Source of the DNA: Tritrichomonas musculus
Taxonomy: Eukaryota; Parabasalia; Tritrichomonadida; Tritrichomonadidae
Assembly (NCBI GenBank): GCA_039105265.1
Contig: JAPFFF010000072.1
Location: 186,001 to 250,000 of the forward strand
Direction of reading: 5' to 3'
DNA: 64,000 nucleotides
The notes beneath the pieces were generated by a model, which searched no databases, was not told where the DNA came from, and saw nothing but the letters and a program-made list of their open reading frames with translations. A program made the translations under genes and the position numbers. Each line of letters starts with the position of its first letter. Position 1 is the stretch's first letter. Shown here piece by piece: positions 1 to 8,828 of the stretch.

Positions 1-1
1 A

Positions 2-1681
2 CACTTTGTCAAGGAATTATTTAATCCAATGATTCTCAATTATGATGAAGATACTCTTATTGATTCAGAAATGATTGACAATTCACATGTTATGAGCAAA
101 TATTATAAATATTTCTTTCCATCAGTTACTTTTCATTTTGATATCCAACCTTCCAAAATAGCCATCAAAAAAATCATTGAATTACTTCCAAAAGAAATGA
201 TTATAGCATCCATTGAAACAGGGAGCACTTTTTTAACAATTGCATTCATTTCAATTGAATCACCTGAAACAATAGAACAATTTAAAGAAATAATAGATCC
301 TATTTTTCAAAAGTTTATTTCAATATTGGATGAATCAGTTATTGGAAATTTGAAAGGCGATCCAATCATTAATTTTCCAGAACAATTTGATTGTCAAACA
401 CTTATTAATTTGACTAATTACACAGAAATATTAAATCAAATCAATTTTGACTTTATTATCAAAGAAGTTCAAAAAAAATTATTAAATGAATTCAAATATA
501 AAGGCAAAGAAGAATTGGAATTCATATATAATAATTATGAAATTTTTGAAGCAGCAGAAGAACAAGTTCTTGAAAATATTCGGGATCAAAAAGTTGAATT
601 AATTGTCCTTGGAACAACAATTATAGCAAATAAATATTTTAATGAATATAAAGGAATCAAACAAAAAATTGAAAGTCAATTAAAAGATTACGCCAATCCT
701 ACAGAAAAATATGAAAACATCCTTTATCATGGGACTAAACTTAAAAATATTCCGGGAATTGTGATTGAACATTTCAAAGATCCAGATGATAATAAATTAA
801 AAACAACACAAAATTTATATTATGGAAAAGGCATTTATGCAACTGAAAACATTTTGTATGCATCAATTTATGGAAATTATGAACATCAAATGGACTATTG
901 TGATAAAACTTCAGTTCTTTGCTGTCAAACAATTTTCAATCCAAAATATATCAAAGAAATTGATTCTTCAAATGAAGAACAAGTTGTTGGCAAAAGTATT
1001 TCACCAGAAATACAAGATAATCATGGAATTCATAGAATTCTCATTGGTGATAGTAATGATTTTCATCCAATTACTAAAGATCAAAAAGAAAGTTGTGATC
1101 TTGTTGCTTATGAATATGTTTTTCCAAATAAAAATCAAATCATTCCAATATGCTCAATCAAATTAATGAGAACTGATTCCTTCATTTTATGGGCAGATGA
1201 AAATGAAGCCAACAAAAATTTATTATATGATTTGAAAAGAAAAGTTATTGAAAACGTCTACTATTTCAATGCTAATCAACACGAATTAGAAAAAATAAGC
1301 AATTTTGTTGATAAAAAGAAGGATAATAATATAAAATTAATAATTAGTTATTATAATGAAGAAATGGCTACTCAAATCATTGAATACGTTAGAGAGCAAT
1401 ACGGATTTGATATTGTTTGCTTAATTTTCTCACAAAATCAAAATCAAAATCAGCTTGATTTTGCAAAAGAAAATACAAATGTTCTTTACACCAATAAAAT
1501 TGAGGATGTAATCATATATGCTAATTTAAAAATGGCATCAAATTACCAACAAATAGTTAATAGTTTAGTTTGTTTTGCAAATAAACTTGGAAAAGATCAA
1601 AACACACACTTTAATATATCAAAATTATCAATACAATATTATTTTAAAAATAAGACACATAATCCTTACGTATTACAATGA
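2..1681 (+). CDS. PARP-like ADP-ribosyltransferase domain protein, 5' partial
   Basis: The frame stays open to the left edge (HFVKELFNP precedes the Met codon at 29), so the start is probably outside the window; residue numbers here count from that Met. Around residues 232-290 there is a PARP-type signature: YHGTK with the NAD-contacting His at 234, then YYGKGIYATE with the Tyr at 270, followed by a small residue-rich segment (YASIYGNY). This is the H-Y part of the H-Y-E triad of poly/mono-ADP-ribosyltransferases; I could not place the third (E) position with certainty. Residues 1-230 and 400-550 are not recognised. The stop is TGA. Directly overlapping it, a 55-codon frame starts at 1678 (ATGA overlap), which could be a tail lost by a frameshift. 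Family call moderate; activity unproven. Confidence 0.6.
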   Translation, partial: HFVKELFNPMILNYDEDTLIDSEMIDNSHVMSKYYKYFFPSVTFHFDIQPSKIAIKKIIELLPKEMIIASIETGSTFLTIAFISIESPETIEQFKEIIDPIFQKFISILDESVIGNLKGDPIINFPEQFDCQTLINLTNYTEILNQINFDFIIKEVQKKLLNEFKYKGKEELEFIYNNYEIFEAAEEQVLENIRDQKVELIVLGTTIIANKYFNEYKGIKQKIESQLKDYANPTEKYENILYHGTKLKNIPGIVIEHFKDPDDNKLKTTQNLYYGKGIYATENILYASIYGNYEHQMDYCDKTSVLCCQTIFNPKYIKEIDSSNEEQVVGKSISPEIQDNHGIHRILIGDSNDFHPITKDQKESCDLVAYEYVFPNKNQIIPICSIKLMRTDSFILWADENEANKNLLYDLKRKVIENVYYFNANQHELEKISNFVDKKKDNNIKLIISYYNEEMATQIIEYVREQYGFDIVCLIFSQNQNQNQLDFAKENTNVLYTNKIEDVIIYANLKMASNYQQIVNSLVCFANKLGKDQNTHFNISKLSIQYYFKNKTHNPYVLQ

Positions 1682-2682
1682 AAGTTAAGATTGATGATAG
1701 TTATTACTTTTATTATCGTGAATCAACATATGATAATGAAATCCACATAATCAAAAATAATAATAAAAATAATCCTAATGAAAACATTTTTATTTATTTA
1801 TTGTTTGTGAGAAAGCATTTTCATCAATATAAACATCTTTATTGACATATCTATCAAGATTATTAATAATCTTGATCAACTTAATTTATTGAATGAATTC
1901 ATTTTATTTTATAATGGAAACTATTATATTATTCTGAAATAATAAATATTGTCTTTTTTTTTAAAAAAAAAGATTCAATTTCAAACTCTGCATAGTATTA
2001 AATGACTTGATTTTTTGTTTTTTAATAGAAATTGATAACATTTTAACATAATGGTAATTTTTTATTCATTTGTGCAGATTTTTAATTTAATAATTGTATG
2101 AAAATAAGAAATTATGAATTAAATTTTCTTTATATAATATTTATAGGTAAAATTACTATATTTATGGAGAAAATTATTTTTTATATAGCATAAAATTAGA
2201 ATTTTTCTGAGATATTAATTAATTTTAGAATTTACATAAGATTAACTTTTTCTTAGTTATATAAAATATTATTTTATTTTTATCTTAAAAAAAATAAAGT
2301 TTTTCTGATAATATTATATAAAAAAGAGATATAAAATAAATAACATTTTATTTTTTAACGATATATATAATAGTGATATCTTTTATATTTCATTGAATTT
2401 TAATTTTTGTAAGACCATTAATTCCGAAAATTTTCAAATAAACCATAGAATATTTTATTTGATTTGAAAATTAAAAATAAAGAAAAATAAGCATTTATAG
2501 ATTTTTTATAAATAATCAACAAAAATATTTTAAATAATAATTATATTTATAATATTTAATGATATGTGAATAAAAATATCAATATTTTGCTAAGATACAT
2601 TATTTTTATATATTTTTCAAAATTGAATATGTATTGAAAAGCATTGAACTTAAGTTTCTCTCTTTTTTTTGGAGTTATTCAA
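1682..2682. other. AT-rich gene-free stretch
   Basis: About 1 kb of very AT-rich DNA with many stops in all frames. The only open stretch is a 55-codon frame at 1678-1845 that overlaps the previous stop; its product is K/N/Y-rich and not recognised. I see no tRNA, inverted repeat or convincing promoter element here. Confidence 0.6.
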
Positions 2683-3831
2683 ATGGATGTTCAACAATAT
2701 TTGGAAAGAATGAAAGTTATTCATGAACAACTTCTTAAATATATAGAAAATGATCAAAATTCTAATGAAAATTACCAAAATCTAATCAAAATATTAGATG
2801 ATCAAAAGATTCGAGAAAATAAATATGAACTCAAGTCGTTACTCAACATAATATCAAGAATTTCAAATCATCATCGTCGAATCCCTGATTTCTTTATCAA
2901 AATTGATCAACTCATTCAGCATTTCAAATCAGATATCACAAATTATTTCACGAATTACGAAATTTTCAGTATTTTTAAAGAGAACAAACGAGCCATTTTA
3001 CTATTAATTGAATCCCAATTACTTTCAATTGACAAAAGCATTGTAAACACCATCAAAAACAACAAATTTTTCAAAGTCGATTATCCACTCTATTTCTTCC
3101 CCGAAATGAAGCCTTTCCTCAGTCGCGAATTGAGCCAAGAGAAAGAAAATGAGGACCCCGATATTAAAAGGCTCCATGAATTTTCAAAAAACGTTCCAGC
3201 CGATTTTGAAGAGAAGCGAAAAATTGGCGAAAATGACAACAAACTTTGTCAATTAATACGAAGCGATTCTTTGAAAGAATTCATTGATTACATTGAAGAG
3301 AACAAGTTATTAATTCAAGCGACAACGATGGTTGAACCTTCACTTTTTGAGACGAATTTATTTTTAATCAAAAATAAAAAGATTACATTGATTGAATACG
3401 CTGCATTTTACGGTTCTATTCAAATTTTCAAAATGCTCTCTGAAAACAAAAAATTGAGACAAAAAGTGATGTTCTCAGCAATTCATAGCGAAAATATGGA
3501 ATTAATCCAATTGATTGAAGATAAAAATGCCGATAAAGAAATTATGAAAAAAGTGCTCAAAGAGACAATTAAATGCCATCACAATAATTTGACCAATTAT
3601 TTTATCGAGAACTTTTTCAAAGATGATGCTGATATTTCGGCGGTTATTTCAATGCTTGCTCTCAAATATTATAACTTCGCTTTCTTGAAAAATGAAATCG
3701 TTAACGAATCAATTTTTTACGACTTGTGCTGCAATGATTATTACCCGATTGTTGAATTTATCCTCAAAAATGGAAATGTCGATATTAACAAAATAGTAAT
3801 TCAAAAAGTGGCACTTTTTTATTCAATTTGA
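2683..3831 (+). CDS. DUF3447 ankyrin-family protein, first coding block of an interrupted gene
   Basis: The start is the ATG at 2683 (MDVQQYLERMK); the open frame further upstream lacks an ATG. The protein has the layout of trichomonad DUF3447 proteins: a helical N-terminal part (IFSIFKENKRAILLLIESQ), a linker with FEEKRKIGEND, then the DUF3447 core (LCQLIRSDSLKEFIDYI, a TLIEYAAFYGSIQIF block, AIHSENMELIQLI and KCHHNNLTNYF). It ends with an ankyrin-like helix pair and VDIN at about 3789. After that the frame passes into spacer-type DNA and stops within 14 codons. Family members normally continue with ankyrin repeats, and such repeats follow here as separate 84-bp modules. The role is unknown; ankyrin proteins usually bind other proteins. 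It is either exon 1 of a gene with unconventional introns or a broken gene. Confidence 0.75.
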   Translation: MDVQQYLERMKVIHEQLLKYIENDQNSNENYQNLIKILDDQKIRENKYELKSLLNIISRISNHHRRIPDFFIKIDQLIQHFKSDITNYFTNYEIFSIFKENKRAILLLIESQLLSIDKSIVNTIKNNKFFKVDYPLYFFPEMKPFLSRELSQEKENEDPDIKRLHEFSKNVPADFEEKRKIGENDNKLCQLIRSDSLKEFIDYIEENKLLIQATTMVEPSLFETNLFLIKNKKITLIEYAAFYGSIQIFKMLSENKKLRQKVMFSAIHSENMELIQLIEDKNADKEIMKKVLKETIKCHHNNLTNYFIENFFKDDADISAVISMLALKYYNFAFLKNEIVNESIFYDLCCNDYYPIVEFILKNGNVDINKIVIQKVALFYSI

Positions 3832-4214
3832 ATCAAATTTTTTTTAATGGAATTCAAAATTATTTTTATTTACAGAATTTTAAATCAAATGCTTTTTTAT
3901 CACATTTTTAAAATCATTTTTGTTAATAAAATTCCTTAGAATTTTTTTATGGAATTTTTAAAAACGGTTTGTTTAATTTAATTTCTAATAAAATCTTGTT
4001 TGAATGATATTTCAAAACAGGCATTAATAGAATTTCATTTTTTACGTTTTAAATGAAATTTTTCATTATTTAGTTTTTATCATGTTTTTATTCATCCATT
4101 TTTTATGCAATTCTTATTTTCAATTGTCAAAATGACGTTTAAAATTCAATGTTTTAAATACAATTTCCAACAATTTATATAAATCAAATTTAAAAACTTA
4201 TTACTTCTTATAAT

Positions 4215-4298
4215 ACAGCAATACAAGCTGCCATTGAAAATGGAAATATTGAAATTGTTCAGCTTTTGTTACAACATGATAATCTTGATATTAATCTT
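4215..4298 (+). other. Ankyrin module 1 (28 codons)
   Basis: Reads TAIQAAIENGNIEIVQLLLQ and ends HDNLDINL. It has the helix-turn-helix core of an ankyrin repeat. No stop, no indel. Confidence 0.75.
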
Positions 4299-4641
4299 GT
4301 CTCAATTTTGAAGCAAATTATTCTAATAAAATTTCAAGACTTTGTTTTTTTTGAATGTAATTTTCAGTTTTAGATTTCAATTTGATTCCAAATTAAATCA
4401 TTTAAATATAATTCCAATTTCAAAATTTAAATCATGTTTCAAATCATTTTTATCAATTCAATTTCAAATACAAAAAATTAATACAATTTTATCATTCAAA
4501 ATTTGAATGACATTTCAAATTTATGATTTAAATGAAATTAAAAAAATTAGTAATTTTAATGGAGTTTCAACTTATTTATTTTAATGAAATTAATATTTTG
4601 TTATTTGAATGAAATTTTTAATGAAAAAATTAAATGAAAAA

Positions 4642-4725
4642 ACAGCTTTGCATTTGGCAGTTGAAGATGGAAACATTGAAATTGTGAAGCTTTTATTGCA
4701 ACGCGATGATATCGATATTAATCTT
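4642..4725 (+). other. Ankyrin module 2 (28 codons)
   Basis: Reads TALHLAVEDGNIEIVKLLLQ and ends RDDIDINL. It lies inside a longer chance-open frame (4609-4851) whose flanks are spacer sequence. Confidence 0.78.
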
Positions 4726-5314
4726 CCAGCCATTTTTAAAAAACTTTTAAATAAAATTCCAAAATTGTATTTTAATGCTATTTTAATTCGTGAATTTTTG
4801 AATAAAATTCATAATCAAATCATTCAATCTAATTTCAAATCAGTTTTTTAATACAATTTCACATCATTTTTTTAATTCAATTTTAAATCATTTTTTTAAA
4901 CACAATTTCAAATATATATTTTAATACAATTTCATTTTGATTTTAATGAAGTTAAAAATCCAATATAATTTATAAAATTTTAAAAGTTGTTTTTTTCATA
5001 GCATTCTAACTTTATTCATTTTGATGAAATTTGAAAACAATTTTTTTTTTCATCTCGTTTTCATTCAAATTTTTCAATGGAATTCAATTTTTTTGAATTT
5101 AATTTCATTTTAAAATTAAGCATTTTAATATAATTCTAAATTCAACTTTTTTAATGGAATTTAAATATTTGTTTTTACTAATGAAATTTAAAATCTTTTT
5201 TTTTCTTTAATGGAGTTAAGAATCAAATATTTTAATAATGTTTATCATTAATATTTTCCATACAATTTTATATTCAATTAATTCAATGAAATTATCATTT
5301 TATAATTTCATAGG

Positions 5315-5398
5315 ACTGCTCTATATATTGCAGTTGAAACAGGAAATGTTGAAATTGCTCAACTTTTAGTGTCAAAAGAAAATCTTGATGTCAACTTT
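5315..5398 (+). other. Ankyrin module 3 (28 codons)
   Basis: Reads TALYIAVETGNVEIAQLLVS and ends KENLDVNF. The preceding spacer ends TTTCATAG. Confidence 0.75.
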
Positions 5399-5813
5399 CT
5401 GAACATTCCAACAATTTTACGATTTTATAAAATTTTATTTGGTTTTAAATTCAATTTCAAATCTCACTTTTCAATAAAATTTCATTGAAATTTTTTTATT
5501 CAGTTTAAAAGGCTAATATTTATTAATAACGTTTTATAATCAAAAATTTGAATTCAATTTCAAATCAAATATTTTTTATCAAATTTTATTTCAATTTTTT
5601 TTATGATATTTAAAAATCATTCATTTTCATAAAATTTTAAAATCAATATTTTTTTGATGAAATTACTTTTTTTATATATTTATTCTATTTTATCTAGATT
5701 TTTAATGAAATTTCAAATCAATTTTTCTCTAATGAAATTTTAATTTTCAATATTTTGAATACAATTTCATTGCCAATTATTTCAATGAAGTTTGAATTTT
5801 TATTTTGAATAAG

Positions 5814-5897
5814 ACAGCATTGCATGCAGCAGTTGAAAATGGAGATATAGAAATGGTCCAACTTTTATTAGCAAATAAATCCGTTGATGTCAATCTT
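5814..5897 (+). other. Ankyrin module 4 (28 codons)
   Basis: Reads TALHAAVENGDIEMVQLLLA and ends NKSVDVNL. It is preceded by GAATAAG, which would code NK, the usual residues before TALH. Confidence 0.76.
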
Positions 5898-6479
5898 CTT
5901 AACATTTCCTTTTTATATCATTTTATAAAATTTCAAAAAATCAATATTTTGAATAACGTTTAAAACTATTATTTAAATATAGTTTACAATTCAATATTTC
6001 AACTGCATTTCAGTTTATATGCTTTAATAAAATTTCAAGGAATTTTCGTTTATTCAATTTCAAATCAACAAATTTAAATACAATTTCAAAATAAATCCTT
6101 TTTAATACAATTTCTTTCTAATTTAATGATATTTTAAATAATTTTTTAAATTCAATTTTAAATGAAACAATTTTTAATGGAATTTCAACTTATTGTTTTA
6201 AATCTCATTTCAAGTCGAATTTTTAAATCTAATTCAAAATTCAATTATTCAATGGAATTTCAAATAATTAGTTTTGATTTCATTACAAATTTAATACTTA
6301 AATGTAATTTCAAATTAATTATTTCAATGGCATTTTAAATCATTTTGTTTTTAATGAAATTCAAAAGCAAATGAAATTTATGGAATTTGACATCTGTTTT
6401 TTTCATGAAATTTTATATACCATTTTTAATACAATTTCTTATTTTATAGTTTAATGAAGTTTTATTATTATTTCATAGT

Positions 6480-6563
6480 TCAGCCTTGCATATTGCTGTT
6501 GAAAATGGACAAACTGAAATTGTCAAACTTTTACTAGAGCGTGATGATCTTGACATCAATCTT
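6480..6563 (+). other. Ankyrin module 5 (28 codons)
   Basis: Reads SALHIAVENGQTEIVKLLLE and ends RDDLDINL. The preceding spacer ends TTTCATAG, as for module 3. Confidence 0.75.
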
Positions 6564-7000
6564 CTTAGTAAAATTTCAAATTATTATGTTCAATTCAATT
6601 TCATATCAAAAAATTGAATAAAATTTCTTATTTGAAGTTTTAATTCAATTTGAAGTGATATTTATTTAATACAATTTCAAATTTATTTTTAAATATGATT
6701 TCATATATGCTTTTCCAATGAAATTCCATCTTAAATTTTTCAATACAATTCTCAATTTTTGATTTGAATGAAATTTTATTTCAATTATTTCAATGTAATT
6801 TTAAAATCAATCAATTAAATAAAATTTAAATCAAAATGATTAATCTAATTTTAAAAAAAATATTTTTCGTTTATGACATTTTAATTATATAATTTAAATA
6901 CAATTTCTTTTCAAAAATATTTAAATACTATTTCAATTGAAATATTTAAATAACATTTCAAAATAATTATTTCAATGAAGTTTTGATATAATTTCAAAAT

Positions 7001-7084
7001 TCAGCATTGCATCTTGCAGTTGAAAATGGAAATATTGAAATTGTTAAACTTCTTTTGGCAAACAAAAAGACTGATGTCAACCTT
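7001..7084 (+). other. Ankyrin module 6 (28 codons)
   Basis: Reads SALHLAVENGNIEIVKLLLA and ends NKKTDVNL, close to the family consensus. It is preceded by the conserved phrase CAATGAAGTTTTGATATAAT. Confidence 0.77.
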
Positions 7085-7457
7085 CTAAACAAAATTTAAA
7101 AAAATATTTTTTTCATACAGTTTTCATTTTTTTTTCTAATAAGATTTCAAATTTAATAATTCAATCAAATTAAAAAGAATCATTTTTATCAAATTACATA
7201 TTATTTGCATTCATTATATTTCAACATGAATGTTTGAATGGAATTCAATATTATATTTCAATGAAGTTTCTTTTTTAAAATTTTAATGAAATTTTTTCAT
7301 AAATTAATATTGTTACAACAATACAATTTTAATGGAATTCATCAATCAACTATTAATTTCGTTTTAAATTAGAGTTTTTAATGAAGTTTTTGATCTTAAT
7401 GATTTCAATGAAGTTTCATTTAATCAATTGAATGAAATTTTGTGATATTTTCAAAAT

Positions 7458-7541
7458 GCTCCATTGCACATGGCTGTTGAAAAAGGAAATATCGAAATGG
7501 TTCAACTATTGTTTTCAAGAACTGATCTTGATATTAATTTG
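7458..7541 (+). other. Ankyrin module 7 (28 codons)
   Basis: Reads APLHMAVEKGNIEMVQLLFS and ends RTDLDINL. Confidence 0.74.
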
Positions 7542-7809
7542 AAAAATATTTTTAAATATTCTTTTTTAATAGAATTTCAAACAAACCTCTTTTTTTAATA
7601 TAATTTTCGATCATTTGTTTTCGCATCTAGTTTTAAATTATCTGTTATAATACAATTTGACATGAAATATTTTTTAATGGAGTTAATACTTAACCTTTAT
7701 AATGAAATTTTAACAAATATACATTTTTTTAATGACATTTCAAATAAAAAATTCAACGAAATTACAAAAGAAAAAAATTTTAATAAAATTTTATTGGAAT
7801 TTTAATAAA

Positions 7810-7893
7810 TCAGCATTATATATCGCAGTTGAAAAAGGAAACATAAATATGGTCAAAACTTTGCTATCAAATAAAAACATTGAAGTTAATCTT
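7810..7893 (+). other. Ankyrin module 8 (28 codons)
   Basis: Reads SALYIAVEKGNINMVKTLLS and ends NKNIEVNL. It lies within a chance-open frame, 7732-7923. Confidence 0.74.
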
Positions 7894-8141
7894 CTGATTA
7901 GGATTTCAAATTTTCTATTTTAATTCAATTTTAATTCAAAAATTCTGATCACATTCAAAAACTATTTTTTTTTAATTCAATTTCAAACTAAAAATTTCAA
8001 ATGCAATTTCAAGTTTTATCTTTAAATGAAATTCACTTTTGATTATTTTCATGGAATTTTAAAAGAAAAGTTTTTTTTATGATGTTTTTTGAAATAAATT
8101 TTTTTGAACAAAGTTTTTTTCTTAAAAAAATTAATAAGACA

Positions 8142-8225
8142 ACAGCTTTGCATCTTGCTGTCAAAAATGACAATTTTGATATCGTTCGGCTTTTGGTAGA
8201 GGCAAAAGGAATAAATACTAACGTA
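8142..8225 (+). other. Ankyrin module 9, most diverged (28 codons)
   Basis: Reads TALHLAVKNDNFDIVRLLVE and ends AKGINTNV. It is the last module of the array. No further coding block follows before the next gene, so no C-terminal end of the protein is visible. Confidence 0.72.
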
Positions 8226-8505
8226 AAAGATGATGTTTTTTCTATATTTTTTTTCTTATAAAATTTCAATATAACTGCCCTAACGGTTTTTCTTATTTAC
8301 TTATGCAAAAAGCCTATAGATTACACAACAAAAGCCAAAATTAAGCTATTATTCAGAAAATTTAAATAAACATTAAAATTCATTTTACTTTATACATTAT
8401 TTATTTCTTTTAAATGGAAAGATGAGTAATAATAATAATTTATCACAATTTTTTTAATAAAAACTTTAAAAATTCATCATATAATTGATTTTAAGAAGCT
8501 GTTTA

Positions 8506-8575
8506 TGAGCCCTGTTTTAAAAAATCGTTTATTGACCAATAAACTTTTTATGAACTTATTTGAATACAGGGCTCA
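8506..8575. repeat. 70-bp nested inverted repeat
   Basis: Outer arms TGAGCCCTGT and ACAGGGCTCA pair perfectly. Inside lies a second hairpin, GTTTATTG-ACC-AATAAAC. It sits in the gene-free gap (8281-8740) between the ankyrin array and the next gene. Function unknown. Confidence 0.7.
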
Positions 8576-8740
8576 ACTATTATTTTCAAATTTCCCATTC
8601 TATTTTGCTAAAAATGCGTTCAAAACGTATCACGTTATATTTTTGCTTGTTTTTGCTGTTTAGTTGTATTTTTTAACAATATTGTTTTGTTTAGTATAAA
8701 TACTCGACAATTAAAAAAGTACCAAAAAATTGAATACAAA

Positions 8741-8820
8741 TTTTAGTGGAACATTCAAAATTTTTCGTCTAAAATTTCCTTTTTAGTGGAAAATTCAAAA
8801 TTTTTCGTCTAAAATTTCCA
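8741..8820 (+). promoter_or_regulatory. Two 40-bp direct repeats ending 8 bp before a start codon
   Basis: Two adjacent 40-bp copies (8741-8780 and 8781-8820) differ at two positions. Each runs TTTTAGTGGAAMATTCAAAA, then a TTTTTCGTCT core, then AAAATTTCC. The second copy ends TTTCCA, followed by TTTTATTT and the ATG at 8829. The position suggests a duplicated core promoter, since the second copy creates CCATTT, close to the trichomonad initiator TCAYTW. The repeat is seen; the promoter role is inference. Confidence 0.6.
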
Positions 8821-8828
8821 TTTTATTT

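Larger units (their letters stand above)
3793..8280 (+). repeat. Array of nine ankyrin modules in minisatellite-like AT spacers
   Basis: Nine in-phase ankyrin modules, each exactly 84 bp, lie at 4215, 4642, 5315, 5814, 6480, 7001, 7458, 7810 and 8142. The spacers are 422, 343, 589, 415, 582, 437, 373, 268 and 248 bp long. They consist of loosely repeated phrases such as AATGAAATTTCAAATCA and TTTTTTAATACAATTTC, with stops in every frame. Several spacers end with a recognisable phrase near CAATGAARTTTTGATATAAT 10-30 bp before the next module, followed by a short AAG or CAG. The 5' ends of the spacers do not start with GT, so the boundaries do not match the known trichomonad intron consensus. 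Modules differ from each other mostly at silent or conservative positions. Confidence 0.75.

Noticed and set aside
2644-2682. Upstream extension of the DUF3447 frame (NLSFSLFFGVIQ) as a signal peptide
   Set aside because: The extension has no ATG, only a TTG, and sibling proteins start at the MDVQQ/MEIEK-type segment.
3831-8280. Standard spliceosomal introns between ankyrin modules
   Set aside because: Spacer 5' ends do not begin with GT and no ACTAAC-type branch/acceptor motif is present, so the known trichomonad intron class does not explain them. An unconventional mechanism is kept open as a finding.
3831-8280. CRISPR-like array
   Set aside because: The repeated units are coding ankyrin modules that vary in sequence, the spacers are long and repetitive themselves, and the context is eukaryotic.
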